Source: Olivibacter sp036959255
GTDB lineage: Bacteria; Bacteroidota; Bacteroidia; Sphingobacteriales; Sphingobacteriaceae
Length of the DNA stretch: 64,000 bases
Direction of reading: 5' to 3'
Assembly (NCBI RefSeq): GCF_036959255.1
Contig: NZ_JAWMTI010000003.1
Location: 310,001 to 374,000 of the forward strand
Shown here: positions 7,994-16,919 of the stretch, in pieces
How the letters are laid out: each line of letters begins with the position of its first letter
Numbering within the stretch: the stretch's first letter is position 1
Notes under the pieces: model-generated
Seen by the model: the letters and a program-made list of their open reading frames with translations, nothing else
Databases searched by the model: none
Told to the model about the DNA's origin: nothing
Position numbers and translations under genes: made by a program

Positions 7994-8806
7994 CTAAGCT
8001 TTTATCAAAGGATTTTTCTCTCTTGCAAAAAGAGAAAAAACTTTTTTATCTACCCAAGATGGAAAAAATTTATTCATCCACACCGCAAGCTTTCCTTGTG
8101 TAGTCATAATTAACGTACGTTTCTTTGCGACAAGCCCCACAACAATACGTCGTGCAACTTCCTCAGCGGTCATCATTTTTTCTTCTTCCATGCTGGTTTC
8201 CCCGAATTGTATCCCATTTTTATTGAGCGCCGTATTTCGGATGTTAGAAGCTGTAAAACCTGGACAGGCAACCATTACATGCAAACCCGTTTTCAAATTT
8301 TCCACGCGCAGCGATTCCATGAAACCATTCATAGCAAATTTAGACGCTGAATATCCCGTACGTCCAGGTAAACCGCGATAGCCTGCGATTGAAGATACAC
8401 TCACAACCGAACCTCTGGACTCGAGTAAAGCGGGCAAAGCATATTTCGTACAATACACAGTTCCCCAGAAGTTCACATTCATTAAGTTATGAAGCACTGA
8501 CAAATCGAGCTCATTAAATAAGGCTCGCATGCTTAAACCTGCATTATTGATAAGAACATCTATTTTTTTAAAAGTTAGTAAGGTCTGCGCAACGAGTTGT
8601 TTACAATCTTCTTCACGAGATACATCGCACTGAACAGCTACTACCTGAATATTAAATTCCTTTTTGAGCTCTTCCGCTATTTGGCATAAAGTAACATATT
8701 TTCGGGCAGCCAACACCAAGTTCGCTCCCCTTTTTGCCATTTCGCTGGCTAAGGCCAGTCCAATACCAGATGAGGCACCTGTTATAATAATCGTTTTATT
8801 CGTCAT
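7994..8806 (-). CDS. SDR family oxidoreductase
   Basis: Short-chain dehydrogenase/reductase, probably NADP-dependent, substrate unknown. With the ATG at 8806 it has 270 residues: cofactor motif TGASSGIG (9-16), NNAG (87-90), and the catalytic Ser around 138 with Y152 and K156 in GYSASKF. The classical SDR core is followed by a C-terminal tail with a hydrophobic/basic end (KRTLIMTTQGKLAVWMNKFFPSWVDKKVF), as in DltE/YqjQ-like short-chain reductases. The frame extends upstream only through a TTG at 8857, so I use 8806. It follows recR by 54 bases and is probably co-transcribed with it. Confidence 0.9.
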   Translation of the reverse strand: MTNKTIIITGASSGIGLALASEMAKRGANLVLAARKYVTLCQIAEELKKEFNIQVVAVQCDVSREEDCKQLVAQTLLTFKKIDVLINNAGLSMRALFNELDLSVLHNLMNVNFWGTVYCTKYALPALLESRGSVVSVSSIAGYRGLPGRTGYSASKFAMNGFMESLRVENLKTGLHVMVACPGFTASNIRNTALNKNGIQFGETSMEEEKMMTAEEVARRIVVGLVAKKRTLIMTTQGKLAVWMNKFFPSWVDKKVFSLFAREKNPLIKA

Positions 8807-8860
8807 AAATCGTTGTTGTATGGCATAGACCGTCTGAGGAAAACAGTCTAATCGCAAATT

Positions 8861-9475
8861 CTAAGCAATACTCCGTTCGTAAGGTACGCGTGTTGCAATG
8901 GATCTTCCCAGTGTTACTTCGTCCACATATTCCAATTCACCCCCAAAAGATATTCCTCGAGCAATTGTACTGATTTGGACATTAAAATCCTTTAGTTTTT
9001 TATAGAGATAGAAAATCGTTGTATCTCCTTCCATCGTGGCACTAAGTGCTAGAATGATTTCTTGAACATCGTTTTCACGTAGCCTATTTATTAAACTATC
9101 AATATTTAGATCAGAAGGTCCAACTCCATCCATTGGCGAAATCAATCCTCCCAAAACGTGATATACACCACTAAATTGATTCGTATTTTCGATTGCCATA
9201 ACATCTCGCGTATCTTCAACGATGCAGATCAGTCCTTTATCTCTTTTCGGTGCCGCACAAATTTCACAGATTAGCTCATCGGCAATATTATGACAGACAG
9301 TGCAATAGCATATATCCGATTTTAACTTAACTAAAGCATCACTAAACTTGGTGACATCACTGGCGGGCTGATTCAACAGATGTAATACCAGACGCAAAGC
9401 TGTTTTTTGCCCTATACCGGGCAAGCGACTGAATTCATTAACCGCGTTCTCTAATAGCTTAGAAGAAAAGTTCAT
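8861..9475 (-). CDS. recR: Recombination mediator protein RecR
   Basis: With RecO/RecF, loads RecA onto SSB-covered gaps during recombinational repair. The 204 residues contain an N-terminal helix-hairpin-helix (FSRLPGIGQKTALRLVLHLL, about 15-34), a zinc finger with C58, C61, C70 and C73, and a Toprim domain (ICIVEDTRDVMAIE, about 82-96, to about 175). The ATG at 9475 is preceded by only four bases after the predicted -7 element (TACCTTTG), so the mRNA may be leaderless. First gene of a likely recR-SDR pair. Confidence 0.97.
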   Translation of the reverse strand: MNFSSKLLENAVNEFSRLPGIGQKTALRLVLHLLNQPASDVTKFSDALVKLKSDICYCTVCHNIADELICEICAAPKRDKGLICIVEDTRDVMAIENTNQFSGVYHVLGGLISPMDGVGPSDLNIDSLINRLRENDVQEIILALSATMEGDTTIFYLYKKLKDFNVQISTIARGISFGGELEYVDEVTLGRSIATRVPYERSIA

Positions 9476-9479
9476 AGCA

Positions 9480-9487
9480 CAAAGGTA
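9480..9487 (-). promoter_or_regulatory. Putative -7 element immediately before recR
   Basis: Minus-strand TACCTTTG, exact TAnnTTTG match, separated from the recR ATG by TGCT only. The same arrangement (TACATTTG-TGCT-ATGAAC) is found at dnaB. No convincing -33 TTG. Confidence 0.5.
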
Positions 9488-9601
9488 AGCGAAAACTGAC
9501 AGAAAAGTTCATAGATAAAAAGGTAAAAAATTTCATTACATTAGCAAAAAACAGTTTCTGGCATGCAGAGAAACCATTTATAATTGAAATAATAGATTGA
9601 T

Positions 9602-10309
9602 ATGATATCAAGTGAAGACAAGATAAGAAAAGCATTTGAGAATAAAACCTGGCAAGAAATTAAGGTAAAAGATTCTTGGCAGATCTTTAAGATCATGGCT
9701 GAGTTTGTAGAAGGTTTCGAAAAATTAGCAAAAATAGGTCCCTGTGTTTCGATCTTCGGATCTGCTCGAACCTCAAGGGATCATAATGACTACAAAATTG
9801 CTGAAGAGTGTGCGCGCTTGTTGACGGAGAGAGGTTATGGTGTCATCTCCGGCGGTGGTCCGGGTATTATGGAAGCTGCCAATAAAGGGGCCTATGAAGC
9901 TGGTGGTAAATCTGTAGGATTGAACATTGAACTTCCATTTGAACAATTCCACAACAGGTACATAGATCGGGATAAACTACTGGAATTCAATTATTTTTTT
10001 GTAAGAAAAGTCATGTTCATGAAATATTCGCAAGGTTATATTGTGCTACCCGGAGGCTTCGGTACCATGGACGAGTTATTTGAGGCGATCACCTTAATAC
10101 AAACAGGTAAAATTGCCCGTTTCCCGATCGTTTTAGTCGGCAAATCATATTATGGGGGTTTATTCGACTGGGTAAAAGATAGGATGCTTGAAGAGGGAAA
10201 AATCAGTCCGGAGGACCTTAACCTATATCGTCTTGTGGACACTGCAGAAGAAGCCGCTGGTCACATATTCAAATTTTACGACAAGTATTTACTTAAACCA
10301 AATTTCTAA
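9602..10309 (+). CDS. LOG family protein (TIGR00730-type phosphoribohydrolase)
   Basis: Member of the LOG/lysine-decarboxylase-like Rossmann family; characterised members hydrolyse nucleoside 5'-monophosphates such as cytokinin ribotides or AMP to base plus ribose-5-phosphate. The 235 residues include SGGGPGIMEAANKGA (about 83-97) and the signature PGGFGTMDELFE (150-161), which carries the catalytic Arg/Glu environment of the family. The name lysine decarboxylase, often seen for such proteins, is not supported. Single gene; convergent with the downstream dehydrogenase. Physiological substrate unknown. Confidence 0.92.
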   Translation: MISSEDKIRKAFENKTWQEIKVKDSWQIFKIMAEFVEGFEKLAKIGPCVSIFGSARTSRDHNDYKIAEECARLLTERGYGVISGGGPGIMEAANKGAYEAGGKSVGLNIELPFEQFHNRYIDRDKLLEFNYFFVRKVMFMKYSQGYIVLPGGFGTMDELFEAITLIQTGKIARFPIVLVGKSYYGGLFDWVKDRMLEEGKISPEDLNLYRLVDTAEEAAGHIFKFYDKYLLKPNF

Positions 10310-10328
10310 CTGGAAAGAGCACACTTAT

Positions 10329-10358
10329 ACTCGTTGCCTATCGCGTCGGGCAGCGAGT
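10329..10358. terminator. Hairpin between convergent genes, possible bidirectional terminator
   Basis: ACTCGTTGCC and GGCAGCGAGT form a 10-bp stem (one G-T pair) with a 10-base loop. No strong T-tract follows on either strand, so termination is inferred mainly from its position between convergent genes. Confidence 0.5.
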
Positions 10359-10384
10359 AATTAAATTTCCGGTTCTTTTTATAT

Positions 10385-11611
10385 TTATATCAATTGATTT
10401 AGGGCGATTTCGTAAGCTCTCGAAGATAAATTTGTCTTTGCAGGAGAAGATAAAAACACCGCTTCCAATGCTTTACGTATGACATGGGACGTATCTGAGA
10501 AAATAGCATCATCGCTAATCTCGACATTCGGTTGCATTAAATAAGCAAAAACACGCGCCATACCACAATTAGCGATAAAATCGGGAATCACTGCAACTTG
10601 TGCATCCGCAAATTCCATCACAGGACCGTAAAATATTTCGCGATCTGCAAAAGGTACATTAGCTCCTGACGCAATGACTTCCAACCCGTGATTCATTAAT
10701 TGGACGACATGTTCTTTAGAAACCAATCGAGAAGCGGCAGCAGGAATAAAAATTTCCGCGTCGGTGTGCCAGATTTCCTCATTTGCTTTTTCAAAAGATA
10801 ATAAGTGCCCACTTTTTAGTGTATTCCTCTCTTTATCTGTGAGAAGCTTTGTGATTTCATGAAGATCAAAGCCGGCAGCTTTCATCAAACCACCCACTCT
10901 ATCTACAATTCCTACAATTTTAACCCCTAGCTTTGACAAATAATAGCCTGTCGAAGCAGCAACATTTCCCCAACCCTGCACAATGGCTCGTTTTCCTTTA
11001 CAGTCGCTCCCTATCAAGTGATAATAGTGCTTAATAGACTCTGCTACACCAAAGCCTGTAATCATATCCGCTACTCTATATTTCTTTCGGAGATCCGGAG
11101 TATATTTCAGATCTTCCAATACTTTTGAAACACCATATCGTAGCTGACCTATTTGGTGGATTCTTGCGTTTTCTCTAACATTAAAATGTCCATTTAGCAC
11201 CCCTTCCTGCGGGTGCCACAAACCATAATTTTCAGTCAAGGGGATTACTTCGTTAATCTCATCGATATTTAAATCCCCTCCTGTACCATAATAATTCTTT
11301 AATAAAGGGGTGACCACTTTAAACCACCTTTCCAACACTTCCATTTTCCGCGGGTCAGCGGGATCGAAATTGATTCCTGACTTAGCACCTCCGATTGGCG
11401 GGCCCGAAACTGTAAATTTAACTTCCATGGTTTTTGCTAACGATTCCACTTCGTGACGATCTAACCCTTTCCGCATTCGGGTTCCACCTCCAGCCGCACC
11501 CCCTCTCAGAGAATTGATCACTACCCATCCGATGGCATCGGTTTCTGTATCTTTCCATTCAAAAACGATTTCGGGTTGCCTATTTTCAAAGCGAATCAGC
11601 AGATCTCTCAT
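10385..11611 (-). CDS. Glu/Leu/Phe/Val dehydrogenase (probable glutamate dehydrogenase)
   Basis: NAD(P)-dependent oxidative deaminase family. Of 408 residues, the N-terminal substrate domain has GGAAGGGTRMRKGL (about 37-50) and the active-site lysine K77 in PPIGGAKSGI. The C-terminal Rossmann domain starts with IVQGWGNVAAS (about 215-225) and contains SGANVPF near residue 338. Length is nearer to glutamate dehydrogenases than to the shorter leucine or phenylalanine dehydrogenases, but residue-level substrate choice cannot be settled here. Monocistronic. Confidence 0.92.
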   Translation of the reverse strand: MRDLLIRFENRQPEIVFEWKDTETDAIGWVVINSLRGGAAGGGTRMRKGLDRHEVESLAKTMEVKFTVSGPPIGGAKSGINFDPADPRKMEVLERWFKVVTPLLKNYYGTGGDLNIDEINEVIPLTENYGLWHPQEGVLNGHFNVRENARIHQIGQLRYGVSKVLEDLKYTPDLRKKYRVADMITGFGVAESIKHYYHLIGSDCKGKRAIVQGWGNVAASTGYYLSKLGVKIVGIVDRVGGLMKAAGFDLHEITKLLTDKERNTLKSGHLLSFEKANEEIWHTDAEIFIPAAASRLVSKEHVVQLMNHGLEVIASGANVPFADREIFYGPVMEFADAQVAVIPDFIANCGMARVFAYLMQPNVEISDDAIFSDTSHVIRKALEAVFLSSPAKTNLSSRAYEIALNQLI

Positions 11612-11818
11612 AATTCAGTTATTTTAAGTCATGAAGGTTTAATTTAAAAGAGACCGCAAGATAAGCAAAATAATCACAACATATTTTTTATTTTATCCAA
11701 ATAAAAATTCAAAAAACAAAGTTTTATAAAAACAATACATAAGCATCAATAAAGCAGCTTCAATCAATCAATAGGTGTTTTTTCTGCTATTTTATTATTA
11801 TCAAGCAAAGATACAAGG

Positions 11819-11848
11819 TTGCATATTGAACAATTTTATCTATGTTTG
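11819..11848 (+). promoter_or_regulatory. Putative promoter of lgt (-33 TTG, -7 TATGTTTG)
   Basis: TTG at 11819-11821, a 19-base spacer, then TATGTTTG at 11841-11848, an exact -7 consensus. The transcript would start near 11854. This decides the lgt start: the in-frame ATG at 11842 lies inside the -7 element and cannot be used from this promoter, so the next ATG at 11875 is preferred. Confidence 0.7.
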
Positions 11849-11874
11849 TACATCACATAAACGCACAAATATCC

Positions 11875-12708
11875 ATGTTCGGTTTTTTATCAAGCATACA
11901 TTGGAACATCGAGCCGGAGATTTTCCGTATCGGTGGGTTCGGGCTCCGTTATTATACATTATGCTTCATGTTGGCATTCTTTTTAAGCTATGTTATCCTG
12001 CTAAGGATTTTCAAAAAGGAAGGAAAGCCACAAGAACTATTAGATCAGCTTACCATTTACGTATTTATAGGGACGGTATTGGGTGCTCGGCTCGGGCACT
12101 GTTTATTTTATGAATTTGATTATTACAAGAACCATCTATTGGAAATGATATTACCGATTAGAAATGTAAATGGACATATCACCTTTACCGGTTTCCAAGG
12201 TTTAGCCAGTCATGGTGGAGCTATCGGTATAATCATAGCCTTATTGCTTTATTGTCGTAAAACAAAAATAAACTTCTGGTGGGTAGCAGATCGTTTAGTA
12301 ATTGTTGCCGCTTTATCGGGCGCTTTTATTCGAACAGGTAATTTTTTTAACTCTGAAATTATCGGAAAACCGAGTGACCTTCCTTGGTCTGTTGTTTTTT
12401 CGCAGATCGATGCCATTCCGCGACACCCTGCGCAGCTTTATGAGGCAATAGGTTATTTAATAATATTTATTTTATTGCTAAACTTGTATAAGCAAGGGAA
12501 ACATCTTAAGCCCGCTTTCTTATTTGGATGTTTTATGGTTATGGTTTTCGGACTCCGTTTTATCGTTGAATTCGTTAAAGAGAATCAAGAAGCTTTTGAA
12601 AACAGCATGGCGCTCAATATGGGACAACTGTTAAGTCTACCTTTTGTGGCTATTGGTTTGTATCTCATTTTTAGAAAACGAAGTGAAGTAGGCCTAAAAA
12701 CTAAATAA
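11875..12708 (+). CDS. lgt: Prolipoprotein diacylglyceryl transferase
   Basis: Integral inner-membrane enzyme that transfers diacylglycerol from phosphatidylglycerol to the lipobox cysteine of prelipoproteins, the first step of lipoprotein maturation. From the ATG at 11875 it has 277 residues, about seven membrane segments and the family motifs: GLASHGGAIG (His-Gly-Gly), GAFIRTGNFFNSEIIGKP with the conserved Arg and Asn, and RHPAQLYEA. An in-frame ATG at 11842 would add 11 residues but overlaps the predicted promoter. Followed 32 bases later by the Fur-family gene. Confidence 0.96.
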   Translation: MFGFLSSIHWNIEPEIFRIGGFGLRYYTLCFMLAFFLSYVILLRIFKKEGKPQELLDQLTIYVFIGTVLGARLGHCLFYEFDYYKNHLLEMILPIRNVNGHITFTGFQGLASHGGAIGIIIALLLYCRKTKINFWWVADRLVIVAALSGAFIRTGNFFNSEIIGKPSDLPWSVVFSQIDAIPRHPAQLYEAIGYLIIFILLLNLYKQGKHLKPAFLFGCFMVMVFGLRFIVEFVKENQEAFENSMALNMGQLLSLPFVAIGLYLIFRKRSEVGLKTK

Positions 12709-12740
12709 GTATTGCTTTTTATTATTCAATACAAACAGTG

Positions 12741-13193
12741 ATGAGAGAAGAGAAAATTAGGACATTCGAGAATATCTTGCGGAAACATGATCTAAAAGTT
12801 ACCCATCCAAGGTTAACGGTATTGGAAAAGATTTTCAACAAAGATACAGCAACGTCTCAACCGGATTTAGAAAGATCAATTGGAGATGATATTGATCGGG
12901 TTACCCTTTATCGTGTATTGAGCGCCTTTGAAGAAAAAGGTATTATTCATAAAATTTTCGATTTACACGGAACGGCCACTTATGCACTCTGCTCAACACA
13001 ATGTAAAAGTCATGAGCATCATGATGAGCACGTACATTTCACCTGTTCGAATTGCAATAGCGTGTACTGTTTAGAAGAAATTAAACTACCGAACATTAGT
13101 ACGCCATCAGGCTTTACAATCGACCAGGTTTCGGTTAACGCCATAGGTATATGCAATAAATGTAAAACTTTAAGAGAAGCTTCCATCGCTTAA
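12741..13193 (+). CDS. Fur family transcriptional regulator
   Basis: DNA-binding metalloregulator, 150 residues. N-terminal winged helix (HDLKVTHPRLTVLEKIF ... DRVTLYRVLSAFEEKGIIHKI, about 14-70) with the family TLYR recognition helix. C-terminal dimerisation and metal domain has a His-rich stretch (SHEHHDEHVHF) and two CxxC pairs (CSNC, CNKC) that would hold structural zinc. The ATG at 12741 is preferred over the overlapping GTG at 12738. Whether it senses iron (Fur), zinc (Zur) or peroxide (PerR) is not clear; the rather short regulatory His-cluster resembles Zur-like members. Possibly co-transcribed with lgt. Confidence 0.9.
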   Translation: MREEKIRTFENILRKHDLKVTHPRLTVLEKIFNKDTATSQPDLERSIGDDIDRVTLYRVLSAFEEKGIIHKIFDLHGTATYALCSTQCKSHEHHDEHVHFTCSNCNSVYCLEEIKLPNISTPSGFTIDQVSVNAIGICNKCKTLREASIA

Positions 13194-13291
13194 ATTTAAT
13201 ATGCGAGAACTATCAAGTAGTTCCCAATGTTATGTTATCGATCAATACTTAATTATTTTAGCTGGGGGCAATTCTATTTAAAAGCTAATTT

Positions 13292-15427
13292 ATGTCTACA
13301 AAAAAAGCAACCGCAATTAAACAGGTACTTTCTCAACTGATCGCCGATGTATTCGAAAGATCGGGGAATAAGGCCTTAAATTATAAACAGGTATCTGCTA
13401 AGCTCAATATTGCAGACCCTACATCAAAGAGTACGATATTATCTATCCTCCAAGAAGAATCAAAATCTAAATCCGGTTTATTTAAGGAAGTCGAAGCAGG
13501 TAAATTTACGTTACGTGAATTGCATACCTTCGTTGTAGGCAAAGTAGATATGACAGCAGATGGTTCCGCATACATTGTTACCGAAGACGAATTTGAAGAC
13601 GATATTTTTGTGGCTCCTAGAAAGCTTCGGAATGCATTGCATGGTGATACTGTAAAAGTTTATGTTTATGAAAAAAGCAGAGGTCGTAAAAAAGAAGGAG
13701 AAGTTGTAGAAATCATTCAACGTTTTAGAAGCGATTTTACCGGCATACTTAGCTTGTCCAAGCGTTTTGCTTTCTTAATCGCAGATGATAGAAAAATGCT
13801 TCACGACATCTACATTCCGCTAGAGGATTTAAATGGAGCGAAGGACCAAGATAAAGTTGTTGTTACAATAACCGATTGGCCAACTGGTAGTAAAAACCCT
13901 GTCGGTCGCATCAAACATGTACTGGGAAAACAAGGGGAAAATAATACCGAAATGAATGCTATCTTAGCAGATTTTGGTTTCCCTTTAGCATTTCCGGCTG
14001 TTGTAGAACAGGAAGCAGATCGAATCGTAGAATCGATCAGTGAAGCCGAAATTAGTAAAAGGAAAGATTTTCGGGACATTTTAACATTTACTATTGACCC
14101 AGCCGATGCCAAGGATTTTGATGATGCCTTATCTTTTCGTACAATGGCAGACGGCAATTACGAGGTTGGTATTCACATTGCCGACGTTACACACTATGTC
14201 CAACCGGATAGCGCCTTAGACAAAGAGGCCTTTGAACGAGGGACCTCCGTTTATCTAGTAGACCGTGTCATTCCTATGTTGCCCGAAAGGTTGTCTAATA
14301 ACTTATGCTCATTAAGGCCTAATGAAGATAAACTTTGTTTTTCCGCTGTATTTATCATCGACACGCAGGCACAGGTCAAAGAGCAATGGTTTGGAAAAAC
14401 GATCATCCATTCAGATAGACGCTTTACCTATGAAGAAGCGCAAGAAATTCTGGAGAATAAGGAAGGCCCGTTTAGTGAAGAGCTTTTAACACTGAACAAG
14501 CTCGCACATATTCTCCGCGATCGTAAATTTAAACAGGGAGCGATCAATTTTGAATCTACTGAAGTTAAATTTAAACTTGATGAAAATGGAAAGCCAATAG
14601 GTGTTTATACCAAAGAACGAAAAGATGCTCATAAATTAATCGAGGATTTTATGTTACTTGCAAATAGAAAAGTGGCAGAATTTATCGGTAAACAAGGGAA
14701 GGGAAAGAATAAATTGCCTTTTGTTTATAGAAGCCATGATGCCCCCAATGAAGAGAGTTTAGCATCTTTTGCACAGTTTGCCGCTCGCTTTGGATATCGG
14801 GTCAATACCAAAACGGAAAAGGAGATTGCAAAATCACTTAATGCATTAATGCACGATGTTGAAGGCACAAAAGAACAAAATGTTCTGACTACTTTAGCCA
14901 TACGATCAATGGCAAAAGCTATTTATACAACAAAAAAACATAGCCATTATGGCCTTGCCTTTGACTACTACACCCATTTTACTTCGCCAATAAGGCGTTA
15001 TCCTGATGTTATGGTACATCGTTTATTAGAACATTACTTAGCGGGAGGAAAGTCGATAAATGAAGAGATGTACGAAAAGATGTGTGTACATGCTTCCCAA
15101 ATGGAAAAGAAGGCAGCAGATGCAGAGCGAACTTCCGTAAAATATAAACAGGCAGAATTCTTGCAGAATCAAATCGGTACTGTCTATTCGGGCATCATAT
15201 CAGGCGTGACAGAATGGGGAATGTATGTAGAAATCGAAGAAAATAAATGCGAAGGAATGGTACGCCTAAGGGATATTACAGACGATTTTTATTCGCTTGA
15301 CGAAAAGAACTATGCCATCATCGGCCAACGTAAAAAGAAACGTTATCAATTAGGTGATGAGGTGCAGATAAAAGTGAAGACGGTTAATTTAGCAAAACGG
15401 CAAATTGACTTTACACTTATGAGTTAA
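13292..15427 (+). CDS. rnr: Ribonuclease R
   Basis: Processive 3'-5' exoribonuclease of the RNB family that degrades structured RNA. The 711 residues show an N-terminal winged-helix/cold-shock region (about 1-200), the RNB catalytic domain (about 255-590) with the metal-binding motif TIDPADAKDFDDAL (267-280), and a C-terminal S1 domain (about 625-710, QIGTVYSGIISGVTEWGMYVE). The conserved YTHFTSPIRRYPD segment lies near residue 560. The first 98 bases upstream hold a 6-bp hairpin (13207-13223) of unknown role. Followed by a clear terminator. Confidence 0.97.
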   Translation: MSTKKATAIKQVLSQLIADVFERSGNKALNYKQVSAKLNIADPTSKSTILSILQEESKSKSGLFKEVEAGKFTLRELHTFVVGKVDMTADGSAYIVTEDEFEDDIFVAPRKLRNALHGDTVKVYVYEKSRGRKKEGEVVEIIQRFRSDFTGILSLSKRFAFLIADDRKMLHDIYIPLEDLNGAKDQDKVVVTITDWPTGSKNPVGRIKHVLGKQGENNTEMNAILADFGFPLAFPAVVEQEADRIVESISEAEISKRKDFRDILTFTIDPADAKDFDDALSFRTMADGNYEVGIHIADVTHYVQPDSALDKEAFERGTSVYLVDRVIPMLPERLSNNLCSLRPNEDKLCFSAVFIIDTQAQVKEQWFGKTIIHSDRRFTYEEAQEILENKEGPFSEELLTLNKLAHILRDRKFKQGAINFESTEVKFKLDENGKPIGVYTKERKDAHKLIEDFMLLANRKVAEFIGKQGKGKNKLPFVYRSHDAPNEESLASFAQFAARFGYRVNTKTEKEIAKSLNALMHDVEGTKEQNVLTTLAIRSMAKAIYTTKKHSHYGLAFDYYTHFTSPIRRYPDVMVHRLLEHYLAGGKSINEEMYEKMCVHASQMEKKAADAERTSVKYKQAEFLQNQIGTVYSGIISGVTEWGMYVEIEENKCEGMVRLRDITDDFYSLDEKNYAIIGQRKKKRYQLGDEVQIKVKTVNLAKRQIDFTLMS

Positions 15428-15445
15428 GCCGAAATCTGACCCTTA

Positions 15446-15475
15446 AAAGGAACATTTTTATGTTCCTTTCTTTTT
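15446..15475 (+). terminator. Rho-independent terminator of rnr
   Basis: AAAGGAACA (15446-15454) / TGTTCCTTT (15461-15469), 6-base loop, followed by CTTTTT. Nineteen bases after the rnr stop. Confidence 0.85.
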
Positions 15476-15591
15476 ACCGTATGTTTACTTTTCACAAATA
15501 GAAAGCAAACATGTTTTTCAAAAATTAACGAAAGGCATCCTTCTTATTACGAACACACCTGTTCATAGAAGGGGATATAAACTAATTTTTC

Positions 15592-15599
15592 TATCTTCG
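15592..15599 (+). promoter_or_regulatory. Putative -7 element directly before the polyprenyl synthase gene
   Basis: TATCTTCG matches TAnnTTTG at seven of eight positions and is separated from the ATG at 15604 by only TGCC. A transcript from here would be leaderless or nearly so. Confidence 0.4.
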
Positions 15600-15603
15600 T
15601 GCC

Positions 15604-16578
15604 ATGCATTCGATAGCCGCGTTACAGACTATTATTGGCGAAGCCTTAATTGAAAGAAATTTCCCTAGCAATCCGGACACACTATACAAGCCGATCAAAT
15701 ATTTTTTGGAAATTGGCGGTAAACGTTTACGCCCCGTACTTACTTTATTGGCCGCTGATTTATTTGGAGCACCCGTAAAGGCAAGTCTTCCTGCTGCTTT
15801 AGCCGTTGAACTTTTCCATAACTTCACCTTGATACACGACGATATCATGGATGAAGCTCCGTTAAGACGTGGGCGAGAAACCATTCACAAAAAATGGGAT
15901 ATTAACACGGCCATCTTATCCGGGGATGCAACATTGATTACAGCTTATCAATTACTTGGCGAGTGCAACCCTGAATTACTTCCAGCATTACTGAATGTTT
16001 TTAATAAAATGGCTCAGGAGGTGTGTGAAGGACAACAATTGGACATGGATTTCGAAAAATTACTGGCGGTAAGCGAAGAAGAATATCTCTACATGATTCG
16101 CCTAAAAACGTCCGTATTATTAGGCGCTGCTTTAGAGATGGGTGCTATTTTTGGGCAGGTAAACAAACAGGATCGAGAAAATATATATGCTTTTGGCGTT
16201 AATATGGGAATCGCGTTTCAACTTCAAGACGATATATTGGATGTTTATGGTGATCCAACCAAATTTGGGAAACAAGTTGGCGGTGATATCATTGAAAACA
16301 AAAAAACCTATTTACTCATTAATGCTTTACAATTAGCGGAGGGACTGGACAAACAAGAGCTAATTCATTGGATTGAAACAGAAGATTTTGATCCACAACA
16401 AAAAATAGGCCGTATAACGGCTATATATAATCAGCTTGGTATTGAGAAACTGGCTCATCAGAAAAAGATGAATTTTGCAGATCAGGCTTATCAGGCTTTG
16501 GAGGCTATAGCACTCCCTTCAGAAAAGAAGCGGCCCTTAATCGAATTTGCAGAAAGTTTGCTCAGTAGAGAACGCTAG
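15604..16578 (+). CDS. Polyprenyl synthetase family protein (trans-prenyltransferase)
   Basis: Condenses isopentenyl diphosphate with allylic diphosphates to make a long-chain all-trans polyprenyl diphosphate, probably the side chain of menaquinone. The 324-residue all-helical protein has the first aspartate-rich motif LIHDDIMDEAPLRRG (D79, D80, D83) and the second LQDDILDVYGD (D209, D210, D213). GGKRLRP (38-44) binds diphosphate. The residue size before the first motif, which sets chain length, was not modelled. The window also carries mqnC, consistent with a menaquinone-using organism. Single gene between two terminators. Confidence 0.93.
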   Translation: MHSIAALQTIIGEALIERNFPSNPDTLYKPIKYFLEIGGKRLRPVLTLLAADLFGAPVKASLPAALAVELFHNFTLIHDDIMDEAPLRRGRETIHKKWDINTAILSGDATLITAYQLLGECNPELLPALLNVFNKMAQEVCEGQQLDMDFEKLLAVSEEEYLYMIRLKTSVLLGAALEMGAIFGQVNKQDRENIYAFGVNMGIAFQLQDDILDVYGDPTKFGKQVGGDIIENKKTYLLINALQLAEGLDKQELIHWIETEDFDPQQKIGRITAIYNQLGIEKLAHQKKMNFADQAYQALEAIALPSEKKRPLIEFAESLLSRER

Positions 16579-16607
16579 TTGTCATTTAAAAGAAAAAGGG
16601 GCTTTAT

Positions 16608-16650
16608 AAAAATACCCCCAGAAAGTTAAACACTTTCTGGGGGTATTTTT
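16608..16650. terminator. Strong bidirectional terminator, perfect 19-bp stem
   Basis: AAAAATACCCCCAGAAAGT (16608-16626) and its exact complement (16632-16650) around a 5-base loop, with T-runs on both strands. It closes the polyprenyl synthase transcript and insulates the tRNA gene. Confidence 0.92.
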
Positions 16651-16798
16651 ATGAAAAGAAATGGGAAGGACGGTTTAGTTTCTAGACATACTATGTTTAC
16701 ATAAAATTAATTTACAAGAAATGAAGGAGTTACTTTACACGGGCAAAAAAAGGTGAAATTAAATTTGTTAAAACGACCGGAGTTTGTACTTTTGTCGC

Positions 16799-16886
16799 GG
16801 AAAGTTGGCAGAGTGGTCGAATGCGGCGGTCTTGAAAACCGTTGTCTGTAACAGGACCGGGGGTTCGAATCCCTCACTTTCCGCCA
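16799..16886 (+). tRNA. tRNA-Ser (anticodon UGA)
   Basis: Eighty-eight bases including an encoded CCA. Acceptor stem GGAAAGT pairs with ACTTTCC. The D-loop region reads GCAGAGTGGTCGAATGCG. The anticodon loop CTTGAAA places TGA at 16833-16835. A class II variable arm follows (GTTGTCTGTAACAGGAC region), and the T-arm GGGGGTTCGAATCCCTC is complete. It reads UCA and other UCN codons depending on wobble modification. Confidence 0.97.
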
Positions 16887-16896
16887 AAGCAAAATC

Positions 16897-16919
16897 AACC
16901 CGACCTAGTCGGGTTTTGT
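16897..16919 (+). terminator. Terminator of tRNA-Ser
   Basis: AACCCGAC (16897-16904) / GTCGGGTT (16908-16915) with a 3-base loop and the T-rich tail TTTTGTTGTTT. Ten bases after the CCA end. Confidence 0.85.
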
